Positions 16,012-27,512 of a stretch of DNA of 33,415 nt are shown piece by piece. The stretch is from Candidatus Hodarchaeaceae archaeon (lineage in GTDB: Archaea > Hadarchaeota > Hadarchaeia > Hadarchaeales > Hadarchaeaceae), in the NCBI GenBank assembly GCA_030016755.1, contig JASEJC010000005.1:1-33415 (forward strand), read 5' to 3'. Both the position numbers and the translations under genes were made by a program. The notes under the pieces are model-generated. The model was not told where the DNA came from, did not search any database, and saw nothing but the letters and a program-made list of their open reading frames with translations. Each line of letters begins with the position of its first letter. Positions within the stretch are counted from its first letter, which is position 1.

Positions 16012-16111
16012 GCCCTGGTGGTGTAGCCCGGTCTAACATGCAGGCCTGTCGAGCCTGCGCCTCGGGTTCAAATCCCGGCCAAGGAGTTAAACGCTCCGCC
16101 GATGGGCGCCA
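16012..16111 (+). tRNA. tRNA-Asp (GTC) with an intron in the acceptor stem, CCA encoded
   Basis: Acceptor 5' GCCCTGG, D-arm GTGT/ACAT, anticodon stem CAGGC/GCCTG with loop CTGTCGA (GTC), T-arm TCGGG-TTCAAAT-CCCGG, then only CCA of the 3' acceptor strand. The remaining GGGC, discriminator G and CCA follow 22 nt later at 16104-16111. Joining CCA to GGGC restores seven perfect acceptor pairs and the GCCA end typical of archaeal tRNA-Asp. The interruption forms a bulge-helix-bulge (see intron entry). Confidence 0.9.
16082..16103 (+). other. 22-nt tRNA-Asp intron between positions 68 and 69
   Basis: Bulge-helix-bulge by eye: inner helix GGAG/CTCC with loop TTAAACG, 3-nt bulge CAA, 4-bp helix CGGC/GCCG, 3-nt bulge ATG. 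The archaeal splicing endonuclease cuts after the second base of each bulge (CA^A and AT^G), which gives exactly the boundaries needed to restore the acceptor stem. Confidence 0.85.
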
Positions 16112-16130
16112 TCTGAACCCGGGGCTATTT

Positions 16131-16730
16131 CTACTTAACGGGTTGGGTCCGTTCCAAGAACTCTTGGCGAGGATAGATGCTTACATGATACAGCGGGGCC
16201 CTATTTTTTCGTTTATCTTGGTTACGCCGCACTGAAAATTTATATCCCAATAGTTTCAATGCCTGGCAGAAATTTGATACCAGCGCCCGTGAAACACTTG
16301 TAAATCCAACTTGTGTACGAGAGATCCACCCGTCTGATTCAACCAGCCCCCTCACAAATCCACTTAGGAAATCGCGTGAATACCATTCGGGGCGGTGTTT
16401 CAACGAGATAGTTCTACAACGCCTGCCTGCACCCCACCTTAAAAATTTTTGAATGAATTTGAAAATGTGTTTGTTTTCGATTTCGACCGAATAAAATTTG
16501 TACGAGTACTTTCGCTTCCTATGGTCATAAACCCGCGGATAAACGTCAAAAAGTTCGGAAAAGAAGGAAACGGCTCTAATTAATAAGCGAGGTTGTAGTG
16601 TACCGAGATATAGGCGAATATTTCGCTTCTTCCGGTAAAATGAAATTCCGCCATCCCCCGCCATCAAGCCGATGAATTCTCCAATTTTCGCTTCGTCTTC
16701 GAGGTAAAATGTTGGTTTTTGATACTTCAC
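16131..16730 (-). CDS. LAGLIDADG-type homing endonuclease, free-standing
   Basis: 199 residues from a GTG start. Two degenerate LAGLIDADG helices: IGEFIGLMAGDGGIS near residue 17 and LSGFVRGLVESDGWIS near 122, each with the catalytic acidic residue, so a single-chain double-motif enzyme of near-minimal length. Between them are basic, aromatic DNA-binding strands. It is AT-richer than its neighbours and lies opposite to and between tRNA-Asp (ends 16111) and tRNA-Lys (starts 16861), not inside an intron or intein. CTTTATAAAG at 16760-16769 is a good minus-strand promoter. A tRNA gene or tRNA intron would be a natural target, but nothing here proves it. Confidence 0.82.
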   Translation of the reverse strand: MKYQKPTFYLEDEAKIGEFIGLMAGDGGISFYRKKRNIRLYLGTLQPRLLIRAVSFFSELFDVYPRVYDHRKRKYSYKFYSVEIENKHIFKFIQKFLRWGAGRRCRTISLKHRPEWYSRDFLSGFVRGLVESDGWISRTQVGFTSVSRALVSNFCQALKLLGYKFSVRRNQDKRKNRAPLYHVSIYPRQEFLERTQPVK

Positions 16731-16813
16731 CGTATCCGCAAAGCCTTTGGGCGGGGGTTCTTTATAAAGGAGAAATCACGCTTCTTAGAAAGCCTTAAGA
16801 ACCTTTCCGATGA

Positions 16814-16822
16814 TTTTAAATA
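16814..16822 (+). promoter_or_regulatory. TATA box for tRNA-Lys and probably the RNA polymerase operon
   Basis: TTTTAAATA lies 39-47 nt before tRNA-Lys. Only 25 nt, with no AT-rich box, separate the tRNA from rpoH, so this is the nearest promoter for the rpo genes as well. Confidence 0.5.
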
Positions 16823-16860
16823 GCGAAACGCATAAAAAGAGATTTTACACCGCTTTCTGG

Positions 16861-16935
16861 GGGCCCGTAGCGCAGTCTGGTTAGCGCACCGGCCTTTTAA
16901 GCCGGGTGTCGCGGGTTCGAATCCCGCCGGGCCCG
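16861..16935 (+). tRNA. tRNA-Lys (TTT)
   Basis: Acceptor GGGCCCG/CGGGCCC, D-stem GCGC/GCGC, anticodon stem CCGGC/GCCGG with loop CTTTTAA (anticodon TTT), T-arm GCGGG-TTCGAAT-CCCGC, discriminator G; CCA not encoded. No intron. Confidence 0.96.
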
Positions 16936-16960
16936 TCTGTAAGGCGGCGCGGGGGAAGGT

Positions 16961-17203
16961 ATGTCGAGTGAGCTCGAGGTCGGGCGGCACGCGCTGGTGC
17001 CAAAACACGAAGTCCTGTCAAAAAAAGAGGTTGAGGAACTTCTCAAACAATACAAAATCCACACCCACCAGCTTCCCTTGATCAAGAGCTCGGATCCAGC
17101 AGCCAAGGCAATTGGCGCCAAGCCGGGCGATGTGCTAAAAATTACCCGCAAAAGCCAGACCGCAGGTGAGGCGGTCTTTTATAGATATGTGATCGAGGGG
17201 TAG
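16961..17203 (+). CDS. rpoH: DNA-directed RNA polymerase subunit H (Rpb5 C-terminal domain homologue)
   Basis: 80 residues, normal for archaeal RpoH. Part of the downstream-DNA jaw of RNA polymerase. Seen: [49 protein letters not shown] and the final YRYVIEG, all family hallmarks. ATG at 16961 with GGGGAAGG immediately upstream. It lies 25 nt after tRNA-Lys and 8 nt before rpoB. Confidence 0.97.
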   Translation: MSSELEVGRHALVPKHEVLSKKEVEELLKQYKIHTHQLPLIKSSDPAAKAIGAKPGDVLKITRKSQTAGEAVFYRYVIEG

Positions 17204-17211
17204 GTGGGTGG

Positions 17212-20200
17212 ATGCAGGATACCTGGCCACTTGTGGAAGCTTTTTTCAAGGAAAAAGGTCTTGTGAGACAACATCTCGATTCTTACAACGATTTTGTGGA
17301 GCGCGGGCTCCAACAGGTAATCGATGAAATAGGTGGGATAGACCTAGATATAGAAGGGATCGATGTAAAATTTGGCCGAGTGAGGCTCGATCCTCCGTCA
17401 ATCAAGGAAGCTGACGGTTCCCGCCCTCCAATATTCCCATGCGAAGCGAGGCTACGGAACCTGAGCTACACTGCGCCAATCTGGCTTGAGATGGCTGTTG
17501 TCAAACACGGGAGGGAGCAGCCCCCTGTTGAGGTCTACATCGGGGAGTTGCCCGTGATGCTCAAATCTAAGATATGTAGACTGCATGGACTTGACAATGA
17601 ACAGTTAATCAATGCTGGCGAGGACCCGCTTGATCCAGGCGGATATTTCATCATAAACGGCGCGGAACGTGTGATCGTCACCCAAGAGGATCTGGCGTCG
17701 AATTCCATCCTAGTCGAGCGCGATGAACGGATGGGGACGGAGGTAGCTAAGGTGTTCTCGACCCAGCGCGGGTTCAGGGCGCTGGTGATTGTTGAACGAA
17801 AACGTGATGGGCTGCTGAGAGTGGCGTTTCCCGCTGTCCCGGGGCAGGTGCCGTTTGTGGTCATCATGCGGGCCTTGGGTCAAGAGAGCGATAAGGAGAT
17901 AGTCGCAGCAGTCTCCGAGGACCCCGAGGTGGTTCGAGAGCTTTTCGAAAACCTGCAAGAAGCCATTGATATAAAGTCGCAGGAAGATGCGCTCGACGTG
18001 ATAGGAAAGAGGGTAGCAATCGGGCAGACGAGGGAGTACCGGCTGCAGCGCGCACAAGAGGTTCTCGACAGGTACCTCCTGCCACACATAGGTTCCAGAC
18101 CAAACGACCGCATCAGCAAAGCGTATTATCTAGGAAGGATGGCAGAACAGGTAGTTGAACTTGCACTTGGGCGAAGGGAAGTTGATGACAAGGACCACTA
18201 CGCCAACAAGCGCTTAAAACTCGCCGGGGACCTGCTTGAAAATGTCTTCAGGCTTGCGTTCCTTAATCTGACGCGGGATATCAAGTACCAGCTCGAGCGA
18301 GCTCATGCGAGGGGGAGGGAGCTTAACCTAAGAACAGCTGCGCGAGCGGATGTCCTGACCGAAAGAATCAGGCACGCACTGGCTACTGGTAATTGGCCAG
18401 GTGGAAGGACTGGAGTCAGCCAGCTCTTGGATCGAACGAACTATATAGCAGCTATTTCTCACCTCCGACGTGTTGTGTCCCCACTCAGCAGGAGCCAGCC
18501 CCACTTTGAGGCTCGCGATCTACATCCAACTCACTGGGGCAAGATATGTCCATGCGAAACCCCCGAGGGCCCCAACTGCGGACTGGTCAAGAACCTAGCA
18601 TTGATGGCTGAAATTTCAACGGGGACAGAGGAGGGTAAAGTCGAGCGCCTGTTGCATAAACTTGGCGTCACCAAAATCATGAAAGGTAGTGAGCGCAAGG
18701 GAAAGGCTGCCGTATACATCAATGGCCGGCTCGTTGGGATAACGGACGACGGGAGAATGCTTGTGGATGAGCTCAGGCGTCATCGTAGGAAGGGCAGCAT
18801 AGATGAGCAAATCAACATCGCATACCGGGAGGACACGAATGATGTGCGGGTGAATACAGACGCTGGCAGGGTGCGCAGACCAGTGCTCGTTGTCGAAGGT
18901 GGAAAATCGCGCCTGACTTCAGATATACTGGAAAAGGTCAAGGCAGGAGCGCTTACTTGGCGGGATTTGATCCGTGAAGGCGTCGTGGAATACCTGGATG
19001 CTGAGGAGGAGGAAAATACCTATATCGCGATCTCTGAGGAGAAATTGACTCCTGAACACACTCATGTTGAACTTAACCAGCTGGCGACATTAGGTATAAG
19101 CGCGGCTTTGGTGCCTTATGCTGAGCATAACCAATCACCGCGGAACACTTATGGCGCGAACATGGCAAAGCAGGCGCTAGGGCTCACCACTACCAGCATT
19201 CACAAGCGCGCGGACACAAGGGGGCATCTTCTACACTACCCACAGGTGGCGCTCGTCAAGACGAGAGTGATGGACGCTGTAGGCTTTGACAGAAGGCCAG
19301 CGGGGCAAAACCTCGTCGTGGCAATCGCGACATACGGCGGCTACAACATGGAAGATGCGCTCATAGTCAACCGAGATTCCATCGACCGCGGCATGGGGAG
19401 AACGACATTTTATAGAATTTACGAAGCTGAAGAGGGACGCTACCCGGGAGGGCAGGAGGACAAGTTCGAAATCCCAAGTGAGGAGATAAGGGGATATGCC
19501 GATGCGAGCCTCTACCGGAACTTGGGCGACGACGGAATAACCGCGGTCGAGTCAGAGGTCAAGGGTGAGGACGTCCTAATCGGGCGGACGAGCCCACCGC
19601 GGTTCTTGGAAGAGATCGATGAATTTGGTCTCGCCGTGGAGCACGGGCGCCGGGAGAGCTCGGTGAGGGTGAGGCCGAGCGAGGAGGGCATCGTTGACAT
19701 GGTTCTCGTCAGCATGACTTCCGAGGGCAATAAATTTGCAAGGGTTCGGGTTAGAGATCTTCGGGTACCTGAAATTGGGGACAAACTGGCGTCACGGCAC
19801 GGGCAGAAGGGCGTGATTGGGATAATTGTGGATGGAGCTGACATGCCGTTCACGGAAAGTGGGATAACACCCGATATAATCATCAACCCACATGCCATCC
19901 CCTCTCGCATGTCGGTGGGGCAGCTGTTGGAGATGATTGCTGGAAAAGTTGGGGCATTGGCTGGAGAGCGGATTGACGGCACGACTTTTAGTGGAGTACA
20001 TGAAAAACAGCTGCGGGAGAGGCTGCATTCATACGGATTTAAGCACACCGGCAAGGAGGTTTTGTACAATGGGATTACGGGTGAGGTGATCCCAGTTGAC
20101 GTTTTTATAGGAGAGTGCTATTATCAAAAACTTCACCACATGGTAGCGGACAAAATCCACGCCCGTTCTCGTGGACCAGTACAAGTTCTGACCCATCAAC

Positions 20201-20514
20201 CAACCGAAGGCAGGGCGCGTGAAGGAGGGCTCCGCTTTGGGGAGATGGAGCGTGACTGTTTAATTGCCCACGGCGCGGCGATGTTGCTAAAAGAGCGCTT
20301 GCTGGACGCGTCCGACCGTTACACCGGGCTGATATGTGGTAAGTGTGGGGACTTTGCCGTCTACGATAGGCGCAGGGATCACGCATATTGTCCGCTATGC
20401 GAGGAGGATTCGGAGATTTACGGGGTGGAGATGTCATATGCGTTCAAGCTGCTTATGGATGAGCTGAAGTCGATGAGCATGTTACCAAGGATACGGTTGA
20501 GGGATAGAGCGTAG
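17212..20514 (+). CDS. rpoB: DNA-directed RNA polymerase subunit B, unsplit
   Basis: 1100 residues in one chain; many methanogens and haloarchaea have this gene split into B'' and B', so the intact form is a lineage hint. Second-largest catalytic subunit. Seen: [17 protein letters not shown] near 145, [15 protein letters not shown] near 447, [15 protein letters not shown] near 709, [10 protein letters not shown] near 860 and a C-terminal zinc site with CGKC near 1042 and CPLC near 1061. ATG after GGTGGGTGG. Followed by rpoA1 after 8 nt. Confidence 0.98.
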   Translation: MQDTWPLVEAFFKEKGLVRQHLDSYNDFVERGLQQVIDEIGGIDLDIEGIDVKFGRVRLDPPSIKEADGSRPPIFPCEARLRNLSYTAPIWLEMAVVKHGREQPPVEVYIGELPVMLKSKICRLHGLDNEQLINAGEDPLDPGGYFIINGAERVIVTQEDLASNSILVERDERMGTEVAKVFSTQRGFRALVIVERKRDGLLRVAFPAVPGQVPFVVIMRALGQESDKEIVAAVSEDPEVVRELFENLQEAIDIKSQEDALDVIGKRVAIGQTREYRLQRAQEVLDRYLLPHIGSRPNDRISKAYYLGRMAEQVVELALGRREVDDKDHYANKRLKLAGDLLENVFRLAFLNLTRDIKYQLERAHARGRELNLRTAARADVLTERIRHALATGNWPGGRTGVSQLLDRTNYIAAISHLRRVVSPLSRSQPHFEARDLHPTHWGKICPCETPEGPNCGLVKNLALMAEISTGTEEGKVERLLHKLGVTKIMKGSERKGKAAVYINGRLVGITDDGRMLVDELRRHRRKGSIDEQINIAYREDTNDVRVNTDAGRVRRPVLVVEGGKSRLTSDILEKVKAGALTWRDLIREGVVEYLDAEEEENTYIAISEEKLTPEHTHVELNQLATLGISAALVPYAEHNQSPRNTYGANMAKQALGLTTTSIHKRADTRGHLLHYPQVALVKTRVMDAVGFDRRPAGQNLVVAIATYGGYNMEDALIVNRDSIDRGMGRTTFYRIYEAEEGRYPGGQEDKFEIPSEEIRGYADASLYRNLGDDGITAVESEVKGEDVLIGRTSPPRFLEEIDEFGLAVEHGRRESSVRVRPSEEGIVDMVLVSMTSEGNKFARVRVRDLRVPEIGDKLASRHGQKGVIGIIVDGADMPFTESGITPDIIINPHAIPSRMSVGQLLEMIAGKVGALAGERIDGTTFSGVHEKQLRERLHSYGFKHTGKEVLYNGITGEVIPVDVFIGECYYQKLHHMVADKIHARSRGPVQVLTHQPTEGRAREGGLRFGEMERDCLIAHGAAMLLKERLLDASDRYTGLICGKCGDFAVYDRRRDHAYCPLCEEDSEIYGVEMSYAFKLLMDELKSMSMLPRIRLRDRA

Positions 20515-20522
20515 GTGGTAGT

Positions 20523-23156
20523 ATGATGAGGATTCCAAAACTGATAGATTCCATCGACTTCTGTCTGATGTCGCCAGAAGACACACGCAAGTTGTCAGTG
20601 ACTAAAATCATTGCCGCAGACACTTATGATGAAGATGGATACCCAATTGAAAGGGGGCTGATGGATACCAGGCTTGGAGTAGTCGACCCCGGGTTAAGGT
20701 GTAGGACATGCGGTGCACGGGCTGGTGAATGCCCCGGACATTTCGGGCATATCGAACTTACACGGCCAGTTATCCATGTCGGTTATGTTGAGACAATTTA
20801 CGGATGTCTACGCGCTACATGTAGAAACAAAAAATGTGGTAAGATATTGCTCTCGGAACAGAAACTGGAGGAGTTCCGCAAGCAAATCGAGGATGCCATA
20901 AAAGAGAGGAGGAAGTGGTGGGAAATCTCAACTCAAATCGTCCGAAGCGCGGCCGCGGTAGAAAAATGTCCTCATTGCGGGGAGAAACAATTGACGATAA
21001 AGTTTGAAAAACCCACTACTTTCATCGAAGGCAAGAATCGCTTGACCCCAAGCGATGTCCGCGAGAGACTTGAAAACATAAAAGAAGAAGACTTGCCGCT
21101 GCTCGGGATTGACCCCAAAGTCGCAAAGCCCGAGTGGATGGTCTTAACAGCTTTGCCTGTACCACCGGTAACCGTTAGGCCCAGCATAACCCTTGAGTCA
21201 GGGGTGAGGTCGGAAGATGATCTGACCCACAAGCTGGTCGACATCATACGCATAAACCAGCGGCTCGCTGAAAATATTGAGGCCGGCGCCCCCCACCTTA
21301 TCGTGGAAGACCTATGGGAACTTCTACAATACCATGTCACTACATACTTCGACAACGGCGTTTCCGGGATTCCACCTGCCCGCCATAGATCCGGCCGAGT
21401 ATTACGCACGCTAGCACAGCGTCTCCGGGGCAAGGAAGGGCGTTTTCGGGGGAACCTGTCGGGTAAACGCGTGGACTTCTCTGCCCGGACGGTGGTGTCA
21501 CCCGATCCCAACATAAGCATAAACGAAATAGGTGTTCCTGAATACGTAGCCAGAACTTTGACGATACCTGTTCGCGTTACCGAGCACAATATTGAAGAAC
21601 TGCGCAATGTGGTGCGCAGAGGCACAGATATCTACCCCGGTTCGAATAATGTGATCAGCTCTGAAGGCAAGCGCTATGACCTACGCTACGCCGACCGGGA
21701 AGAGCTGGCGAATAAGCTAGAGCCAGGGTTCATAGTCGAACGTCACCTAAAAGACGGTGATATCGTGCTTTTCAACCGCCAGCCGTCCTTGCACCGGATG
21801 TCCATTATGGCTCACGAGGTCAGGGTCCTACCCGGGCGAACCTTCAGGCTCAGCTTAAGTGTTTGTCCACCATACAACGCGGACTTTGATGGCGATGAGA
21901 TGAACGTACACGTACCACAGAGCGAGGAGGCCCAAGCCGAGGCCAGCATCCTGATGAGAGTTCAGGAACAGATTCTCTCGCCCAGATTCGGGGGCCCAAT
22001 TATCGGCGGGATTCAGGACCACATAACGGGGGCATACTTGTTGACGCGCAAGGGCACATTGTTGACGCGGGAACAGGCTCAGCAGCTGCTTGCATCAGTT
22101 GGAAAGTTTTTCGACCTCCCAAAGCCTGCCAAGAGGGAGAGAGGGGTTGAGTACTGGACAGGAAAACAAATATTCAGTATGCTTCTCCCAAAGAAGCTGA
22201 ACATAACGTTTAAAGCGAAGATATGTAAGAACTGCGCTCGTTGCAAAGAAGAGGAATGTGAGATAGATGCATATGTGGTCATTCGCGATGGACAGCTGCA
22301 AAGCGGCGTCGTCGATGCACGGAGTTACAAGGCACTCGACCGCTGTGAGATATTGGACAGAATCGTGAAGGATTACGGCACAACTGTCGCTCGGGAGTTC
22401 TTAGATGATGTAACTAAGCTTTCGATAGCAGCGGCTGTGATGTTCGGTTTCACCACGAGCATTGATGACGAAGATATCCCACCAGAGGCAAAGGAGAGGA
22501 TAAGTGAGGTGATCGAGGACGCCAAAGATAGGGTAAGCAAGTTGATTGAGGTTTACAACGCTGGTGAGCTAGAGCCCCTCCCTGGTCGTTCCCTGCGCGA
22601 AACGTTGGAGATGAGGATAATGGAAGTGCTAGCCGAAAGCAGAGATACCGCTGGCTCGATAGCAGAGAAATATCTGGGGTTAGACAATCACGCGGTCATC
22701 ATGGCCAGAACGGGTGCTAGGGGCAGTATGCTCAACCTAACCCAAATGGCAGCATGTGTTGGCCAGCAGTCGGTGCGCGGAGAACGCCTTAGCAGAGGAT
22801 ACAGAAAGCGTACCTTGCCGCACTACAAACATGAGGACCTTGGTGCTGAGGCCCGCGGATTCATAAGCTCCAGTTATAAGGATGGTCTCAACCCTCTGGA
22901 GTTTTTCTTCCACGCCATGGGGGGAAGAGAGGGTCTAGTTGACACAGCGGTCAGAACCGCCCAGAGTGGGTACATGCAGCGCCGTTTGATAAATGCACTT
23001 CAGGACTTGCGGGTGGAGTATGATGGAACTGTGCGGGACGACCGAGGAGCAATAATTCAATTCAAATACGGAGAAGACGGCGTCGACCCCGCGCGCAGCG
23101 ACAACGGAAAGGCCGTTAACGTGGAAAAAATAATCGAGAGGGTAATAGGGGGATAA
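20523..23156 (+). CDS. rpoA1: DNA-directed RNA polymerase subunit A' (A1)
   Basis: 877 residues. N-terminal part of the largest subunit, carrying the catalytic site: NADFDGDEMNVH near residue 452 holds the three aspartates that bind Mg. The N-terminal zinc clamp is visible (CRTCGARAGECPGHFGH), as is a second cysteine cluster (CRNKKCGKI). FLIP-like region RFRGNLSGKRVDFSARTVVSPDP near 312 is conserved. Two adjacent ATGs (20523, 20526) after GGTGGTA; either is possible. The A/A split is normal for archaea; rpoA2 follows directly. Confidence 0.98.
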   Translation: MMRIPKLIDSIDFCLMSPEDTRKLSVTKIIAADTYDEDGYPIERGLMDTRLGVVDPGLRCRTCGARAGECPGHFGHIELTRPVIHVGYVETIYGCLRATCRNKKCGKILLSEQKLEEFRKQIEDAIKERRKWWEISTQIVRSAAAVEKCPHCGEKQLTIKFEKPTTFIEGKNRLTPSDVRERLENIKEEDLPLLGIDPKVAKPEWMVLTALPVPPVTVRPSITLESGVRSEDDLTHKLVDIIRINQRLAENIEAGAPHLIVEDLWELLQYHVTTYFDNGVSGIPPARHRSGRVLRTLAQRLRGKEGRFRGNLSGKRVDFSARTVVSPDPNISINEIGVPEYVARTLTIPVRVTEHNIEELRNVVRRGTDIYPGSNNVISSEGKRYDLRYADREELANKLEPGFIVERHLKDGDIVLFNRQPSLHRMSIMAHEVRVLPGRTFRLSLSVCPPYNADFDGDEMNVHVPQSEEAQAEASILMRVQEQILSPRFGGPIIGGIQDHITGAYLLTRKGTLLTREQAQQLLASVGKFFDLPKPAKRERGVEYWTGKQIFSMLLPKKLNITFKAKICKNCARCKEEECEIDAYVVIRDGQLQSGVVDARSYKALDRCEILDRIVKDYGTTVAREFLDDVTKLSIAAAVMFGFTTSIDDEDIPPEAKERISEVIEDAKDRVSKLIEVYNAGELEPLPGRSLRETLEMRIMEVLAESRDTAGSIAEKYLGLDNHAVIMARTGARGSMLNLTQMAACVGQQSVRGERLSRGYRKRTLPHYKHEDLGAEARGFISSSYKDGLNPLEFFFHAMGGREGLVDTAVRTAQSGYMQRRLINALQDLRVEYDGTVRDDRGAIIQFKYGEDGVDPARSDNGKAVNVEKIIERVIGG

Positions 23157-24626
<1,470 letters not shown>

Positions 24627-24630
<4 letters not shown>

Positions 24631-25055
24631 CGATCAAATTTACTTCCGACGAGATGCGTTACATCACTTTTTTTGAGGGATTGACTGGCGCGCGCATCCA
24701 CGACTGCGTAATCAATGAGGACAGCAACATGATCACGTTTGTCGTGAAAAAAGGCGATATCGGGCTCGCGATAGGGAAGGGCGGGAGCAAAATCAAAAAA
24801 GCGAAACAGATGATGGGTAAAAGCATTGAGGTTGTTGAATACTCCGATAATCCAATTGAGTTTCTTAAAAACACCTTATCACCTGCAAGGGTTAAAACAA
24901 TCAATATCATCGAACAGGAAGGCAGGCGAATTGCTATGGTCACCGTGGAGATGCAGGACAAAGGCGTAGCCGTTGGACGCAAGGGCAGAAAAATTCAAAA
25001 TGCAAAAAAATTAGCTCAGCGCCACTACGATATCCACGACATCTCACTTACATGA
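24627..25055 (+). CDS. nusA: Archaeal NusA-like KH-domain protein
   Basis: 142 residues, the short archaeal form made of two KH domains only, without the bacterial N-terminal polymerase-binding part. KH loops visible: GLAIGKGGSKIKKAK near 50 and GVAVGRKGRKIQNAKKLA near 115. Probably acts in transcription elongation or termination or in rRNA transcription. GTG start overlaps the L30e stop (GTGA). Confidence 0.95.
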
Positions 25056-25097
25056 GCTTTTAAGTTTGAGATTCATTATTTGTTTAAGGTGGCGAGA

Positions 25098-25535
25098 ATG
25101 GTTAAGGCACCAAGAGGGGAATTTGCGGCGCGGAAGCTGCGCTCCGAGCGGCAGCGGTTTAGGTGGAAGAGCGCCCAATACAAACGTAGGGTCCTGAAGC
25201 TGGACGAAAAAGCCGACCCCCTAGAGGGATCCCCTCAAGGTAGGGGGATCGTACTTGAAAAAGTAGGGATTGAGGCCAAGCAACCTAACTCGGCAATTCG
25301 AAAATGCGTCCGAGTCCAGCTGATAAAAAATGGCCGACAAGTTACAGCTTTTGCGCCTGGTGAGGGTGCAATTGGATTTATCGATGAACACGATGAGGTG
25401 GTCATCGAAGGGATCGGGGGGGCAAAGGGCGGCTCGTATGGGGACCTTCCCGGAGTTCGTTATAAAGTCACGAAAGTGAACGGGATTTCATTAATAGAAC
25501 TTGTGAAGGGCCGCAAGGAGAAACCGGCACGGTGA
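25098..25535 (+). CDS. rps12: Ribosomal protein uS12
   Basis: 145 residues. Decoding-centre protein; the [15 protein letters not shown] loop is intact. Starts [19 protein letters not shown], so the ATG at 25098 is chosen over the upstream TTG at 25080; GGTGGCGAG precedes it. CTTTTAAGT just after the nusA stop (about 25058-25067) is a likely internal promoter for S12-S7. Confidence 0.97.
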   Translation: MVKAPRGEFAARKLRSERQRFRWKSAQYKRRVLKLDEKADPLEGSPQGRGIVLEKVGIEAKQPNSAIRKCVRVQLIKNGRQVTAFAPGEGAIGFIDEHDEVVIEGIGGAKGGSYGDLPGVRYKVTKVNGISLIELVKGRKEKPAR

Positions 25536-25539
25536 TGGT

Positions 25540-26145
25540 TTGGCGTTCAAGTATTTTAATGAGTGGGCAACTGACGAAGTTGTGATCAGGGACCCCGGTC
25601 TGAAGCAATACATTCGTTTAGAACCCACGCTTGTGCTGCACCACGGCGGGAGGCACGCGGGAAAACAATTTGGGAAAGCCGAGGTACCAATTGTGGAGCG
25701 TCTCTTGAATAAGATCATGCGGTCCGGTCCTGGTGTGAGGAAACTCGGTGGCAAGGTGATCCGGGGGGCAGGAGCGTGTGGTAAAAAACACAATGCTTAC
25801 AACATCGTCCGGAAATCCTTCAAAATAATCGCCGATCGAACGAAAAAAAATCCACTTCAAATTTTGATAGACGCCATCCAGAACTCAGCCCCCCGTGAGG
25901 AGACCACGCGAATAAGCTACGGGGGGATCACCTATTATGTAGCAGTAGACTCGGCGCCACAACGAAGGCTTGACACTGCTATGAAGAACTTGGCAGCCGG
26001 GGCCTTTGTGGCGTCATTTTCAGGCGAGAAGCGGATTGAGGAGTGCCTCGCGGAAGAACTGATCCTCGCCGCAAACAACGACATGAAGAGCTTCGCGGTG
26101 GCGCGCAAGGAGGAGACCGAGCGGATAGCCAAGGGGGCAAGATAG
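25540..26145 (+). CDS. rps7: Ribosomal protein uS7
   Basis: 201 residues, archaeal length. Head protein of the small subunit. Family stretches: PIVERLLNKIMRSG, GKKHNAYNIVRKSFKII, NPLQILIDAIQNSAPREETTRI and the C-terminal ELILAANNDMKSFAVARKEE. The start is a TTG at 25540 (MAFKYFNEW) four bases after the uS12 stop; the nearby ATG at 25535 is out of frame. GGTGATGG serves as ribosome-binding site. Confidence 0.96.
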   Translation: MAFKYFNEWATDEVVIRDPGLKQYIRLEPTLVLHHGGRHAGKQFGKAEVPIVERLLNKIMRSGPGVRKLGGKVIRGAGACGKKHNAYNIVRKSFKIIADRTKKNPLQILIDAIQNSAPREETTRISYGGITYYVAVDSAPQRRLDTAMKNLAAGAFVASFSGEKRIEECLAEELILAANNDMKSFAVARKEETERIAKGAR

Positions 26146-26152
26146 GAAAGGC

Positions 26153-26162
26153 TTTTTAAATC
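26153..26162 (+). promoter_or_regulatory. TATA box of the EF-1 alpha gene
   Basis: GGCTTTTTAAATCC is a strong archaeal TATA element right after the uS7 stop, about 45 nt before the ATG, consistent with a separate strongly expressed transcript. Confidence 0.6.
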
Positions 26163-26204
26163 CCCGGGGTAATGAAAAATAGCTGGGTATGGGAGGTAGA
26201 AAAA

Positions 26205-27467
26205 ATGGCGAAACCACACTTAAACCTGATAACCATAGGCCATGTGGATCACGGAAAGTCCACGCTAGTGGGCAGGATGTTTTATGAGAAGGGACTGGTG
26301 AAGGAGGAGGATATAAGGAAGTTCGAGGCGATGGGCGACAAGGGCAAGACATTCAAGTTTGCGTGGGTCATGGATGCCCTAAAAGAGGAGCGGGAGCGCG
26401 GGCTGACAATCGACCTAGCGCACAAGAAATTTGAGACCGATAAGTATTATTTCACCATCATCGATGCCCCAGGGCACCGCGACTTCGTCAAGAACATGAT
26501 CACAGGGGCGAGTCAGGCAGATGCTGCTGTGCTCGTCGTGGCGGCGGACGATGGAATCATGCCGCAGACTAGGGAGCACGCAGCGCTGGCGTTCACCCTC
26601 GGGGTTGGCCAGCTAGCGGCGGTGATAAACAAGATGGATCTGGTCGGATACAAGGAGGATGTGTTTAACAAGCTCAAGGGTGAAGTGATCGACCTGCTGA
26701 AAGCCGTTGGGTATAGGAATCCCGAGAAGTTCACGTTTGTGCCCGCGGCGGCGTTCCACGGGGACAATGTGGTCAAAGCCAGCGATAAGATGAAGTGGTA
26801 CACTGGACCGGTATTCTATAACGCATTGGATGCCTTCACCGTACCTCCGAAGCCGATCGATAAACCACTCCGCCTGCCCGTCCAAGATGTGTACTCGATC
26901 ACGGGTGTCGGAACCGTGCCGGTTGGCAGGGTTGAGACGGGTGTGGTCAAAGTCGGCGATACCTTGGTGTTCGAGCCAGCTGGGGTGAGCGGCGAGGTTA
27001 AATCGATTGAGATGCACCACGAGTCGATACCCCAAGCCGAGCCAGGGGACAACATAGGCTTCAACGTGCGAGGTATTGACAAGACGGCGATAAGGCGAGG
27101 AGATGTTGCTGGTCACCCGAAGTCGCCGCCAACGGTGGTGAAGGAGTTCACCGCGCGCATCGCCGTGTTGCAGCATCCGACTGCAATAGCTGCAGGGTAC
27201 ACGCCAGTCTTCCACGCATACACGGCCCAAGTAGCGTGCACAATATCGGAGATAACCCAAAAGCTGGACCCGAAGTCAGGCGAAGTTATCCAAGAGAAAC
27301 CGGAGTTCATCAAGAAAGGCGATATGGCGACGATCAAAGTGACACCGACAAAGCCCATGGTGCTTGAAAAAGCGTCTGAGCTGCCACAGCTGAGCCGCTT
27401 CGCTGTGCGCGACATGGGGATGACGATAGCCGCGGGCGTTTGCGTGGACCTGACACCAGCGAAGTAG
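26205..27467 (+). CDS. tuf: Translation elongation factor 1-alpha (aEF1A)
   Basis: 420 residues. GTPase delivering aminoacyl-tRNA to the ribosome. G1 GHVDHGKST near residue 12, G3 DAPGHRDF, G4 NKMDL, then the two beta-barrel domains ([24 protein letters not shown]). ATG 26205 has GGGAGGT spaced six bases; the in-frame ATG at 26172 lies upstream of that site and is rejected. Confidence 0.98.
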   Translation: MAKPHLNLITIGHVDHGKSTLVGRMFYEKGLVKEEDIRKFEAMGDKGKTFKFAWVMDALKEERERGLTIDLAHKKFETDKYYFTIIDAPGHRDFVKNMITGASQADAAVLVVAADDGIMPQTREHAALAFTLGVGQLAAVINKMDLVGYKEDVFNKLKGEVIDLLKAVGYRNPEKFTFVPAAAFHGDNVVKASDKMKWYTGPVFYNALDAFTVPPKPIDKPLRLPVQDVYSITGVGTVPVGRVETGVVKVGDTLVFEPAGVSGEVKSIEMHHESIPQAEPGDNIGFNVRGIDKTAIRRGDVAGHPKSPPTVVKEFTARIAVLQHPTAIAAGYTPVFHAYTAQVACTISEITQKLDPKSGEVIQEKPEFIKKGDMATIKVTPTKPMVLEKASELPQLSRFAVRDMGMTIAAGVCVDLTPAK

Positions 27468-27512
27468 TCAAACCTTTTATTCCGCTCTTTCTTAGTAGGG
27501 TGAGGGGTAGCT

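Noticed and set aside
16012-16081. tRNA-Asp as a 3'-truncated pseudogene
   Set aside because: The missing acceptor strand, discriminator and CCA are present 22 nt downstream, with a splicing motif at the exact boundaries.
16727-17008. Minus-strand ORF with GPAGFEPATPGLKG
   Set aside because: It is the reverse complement of tRNA-Lys; this peptide is a well-known false translation of tRNA antisense strands.
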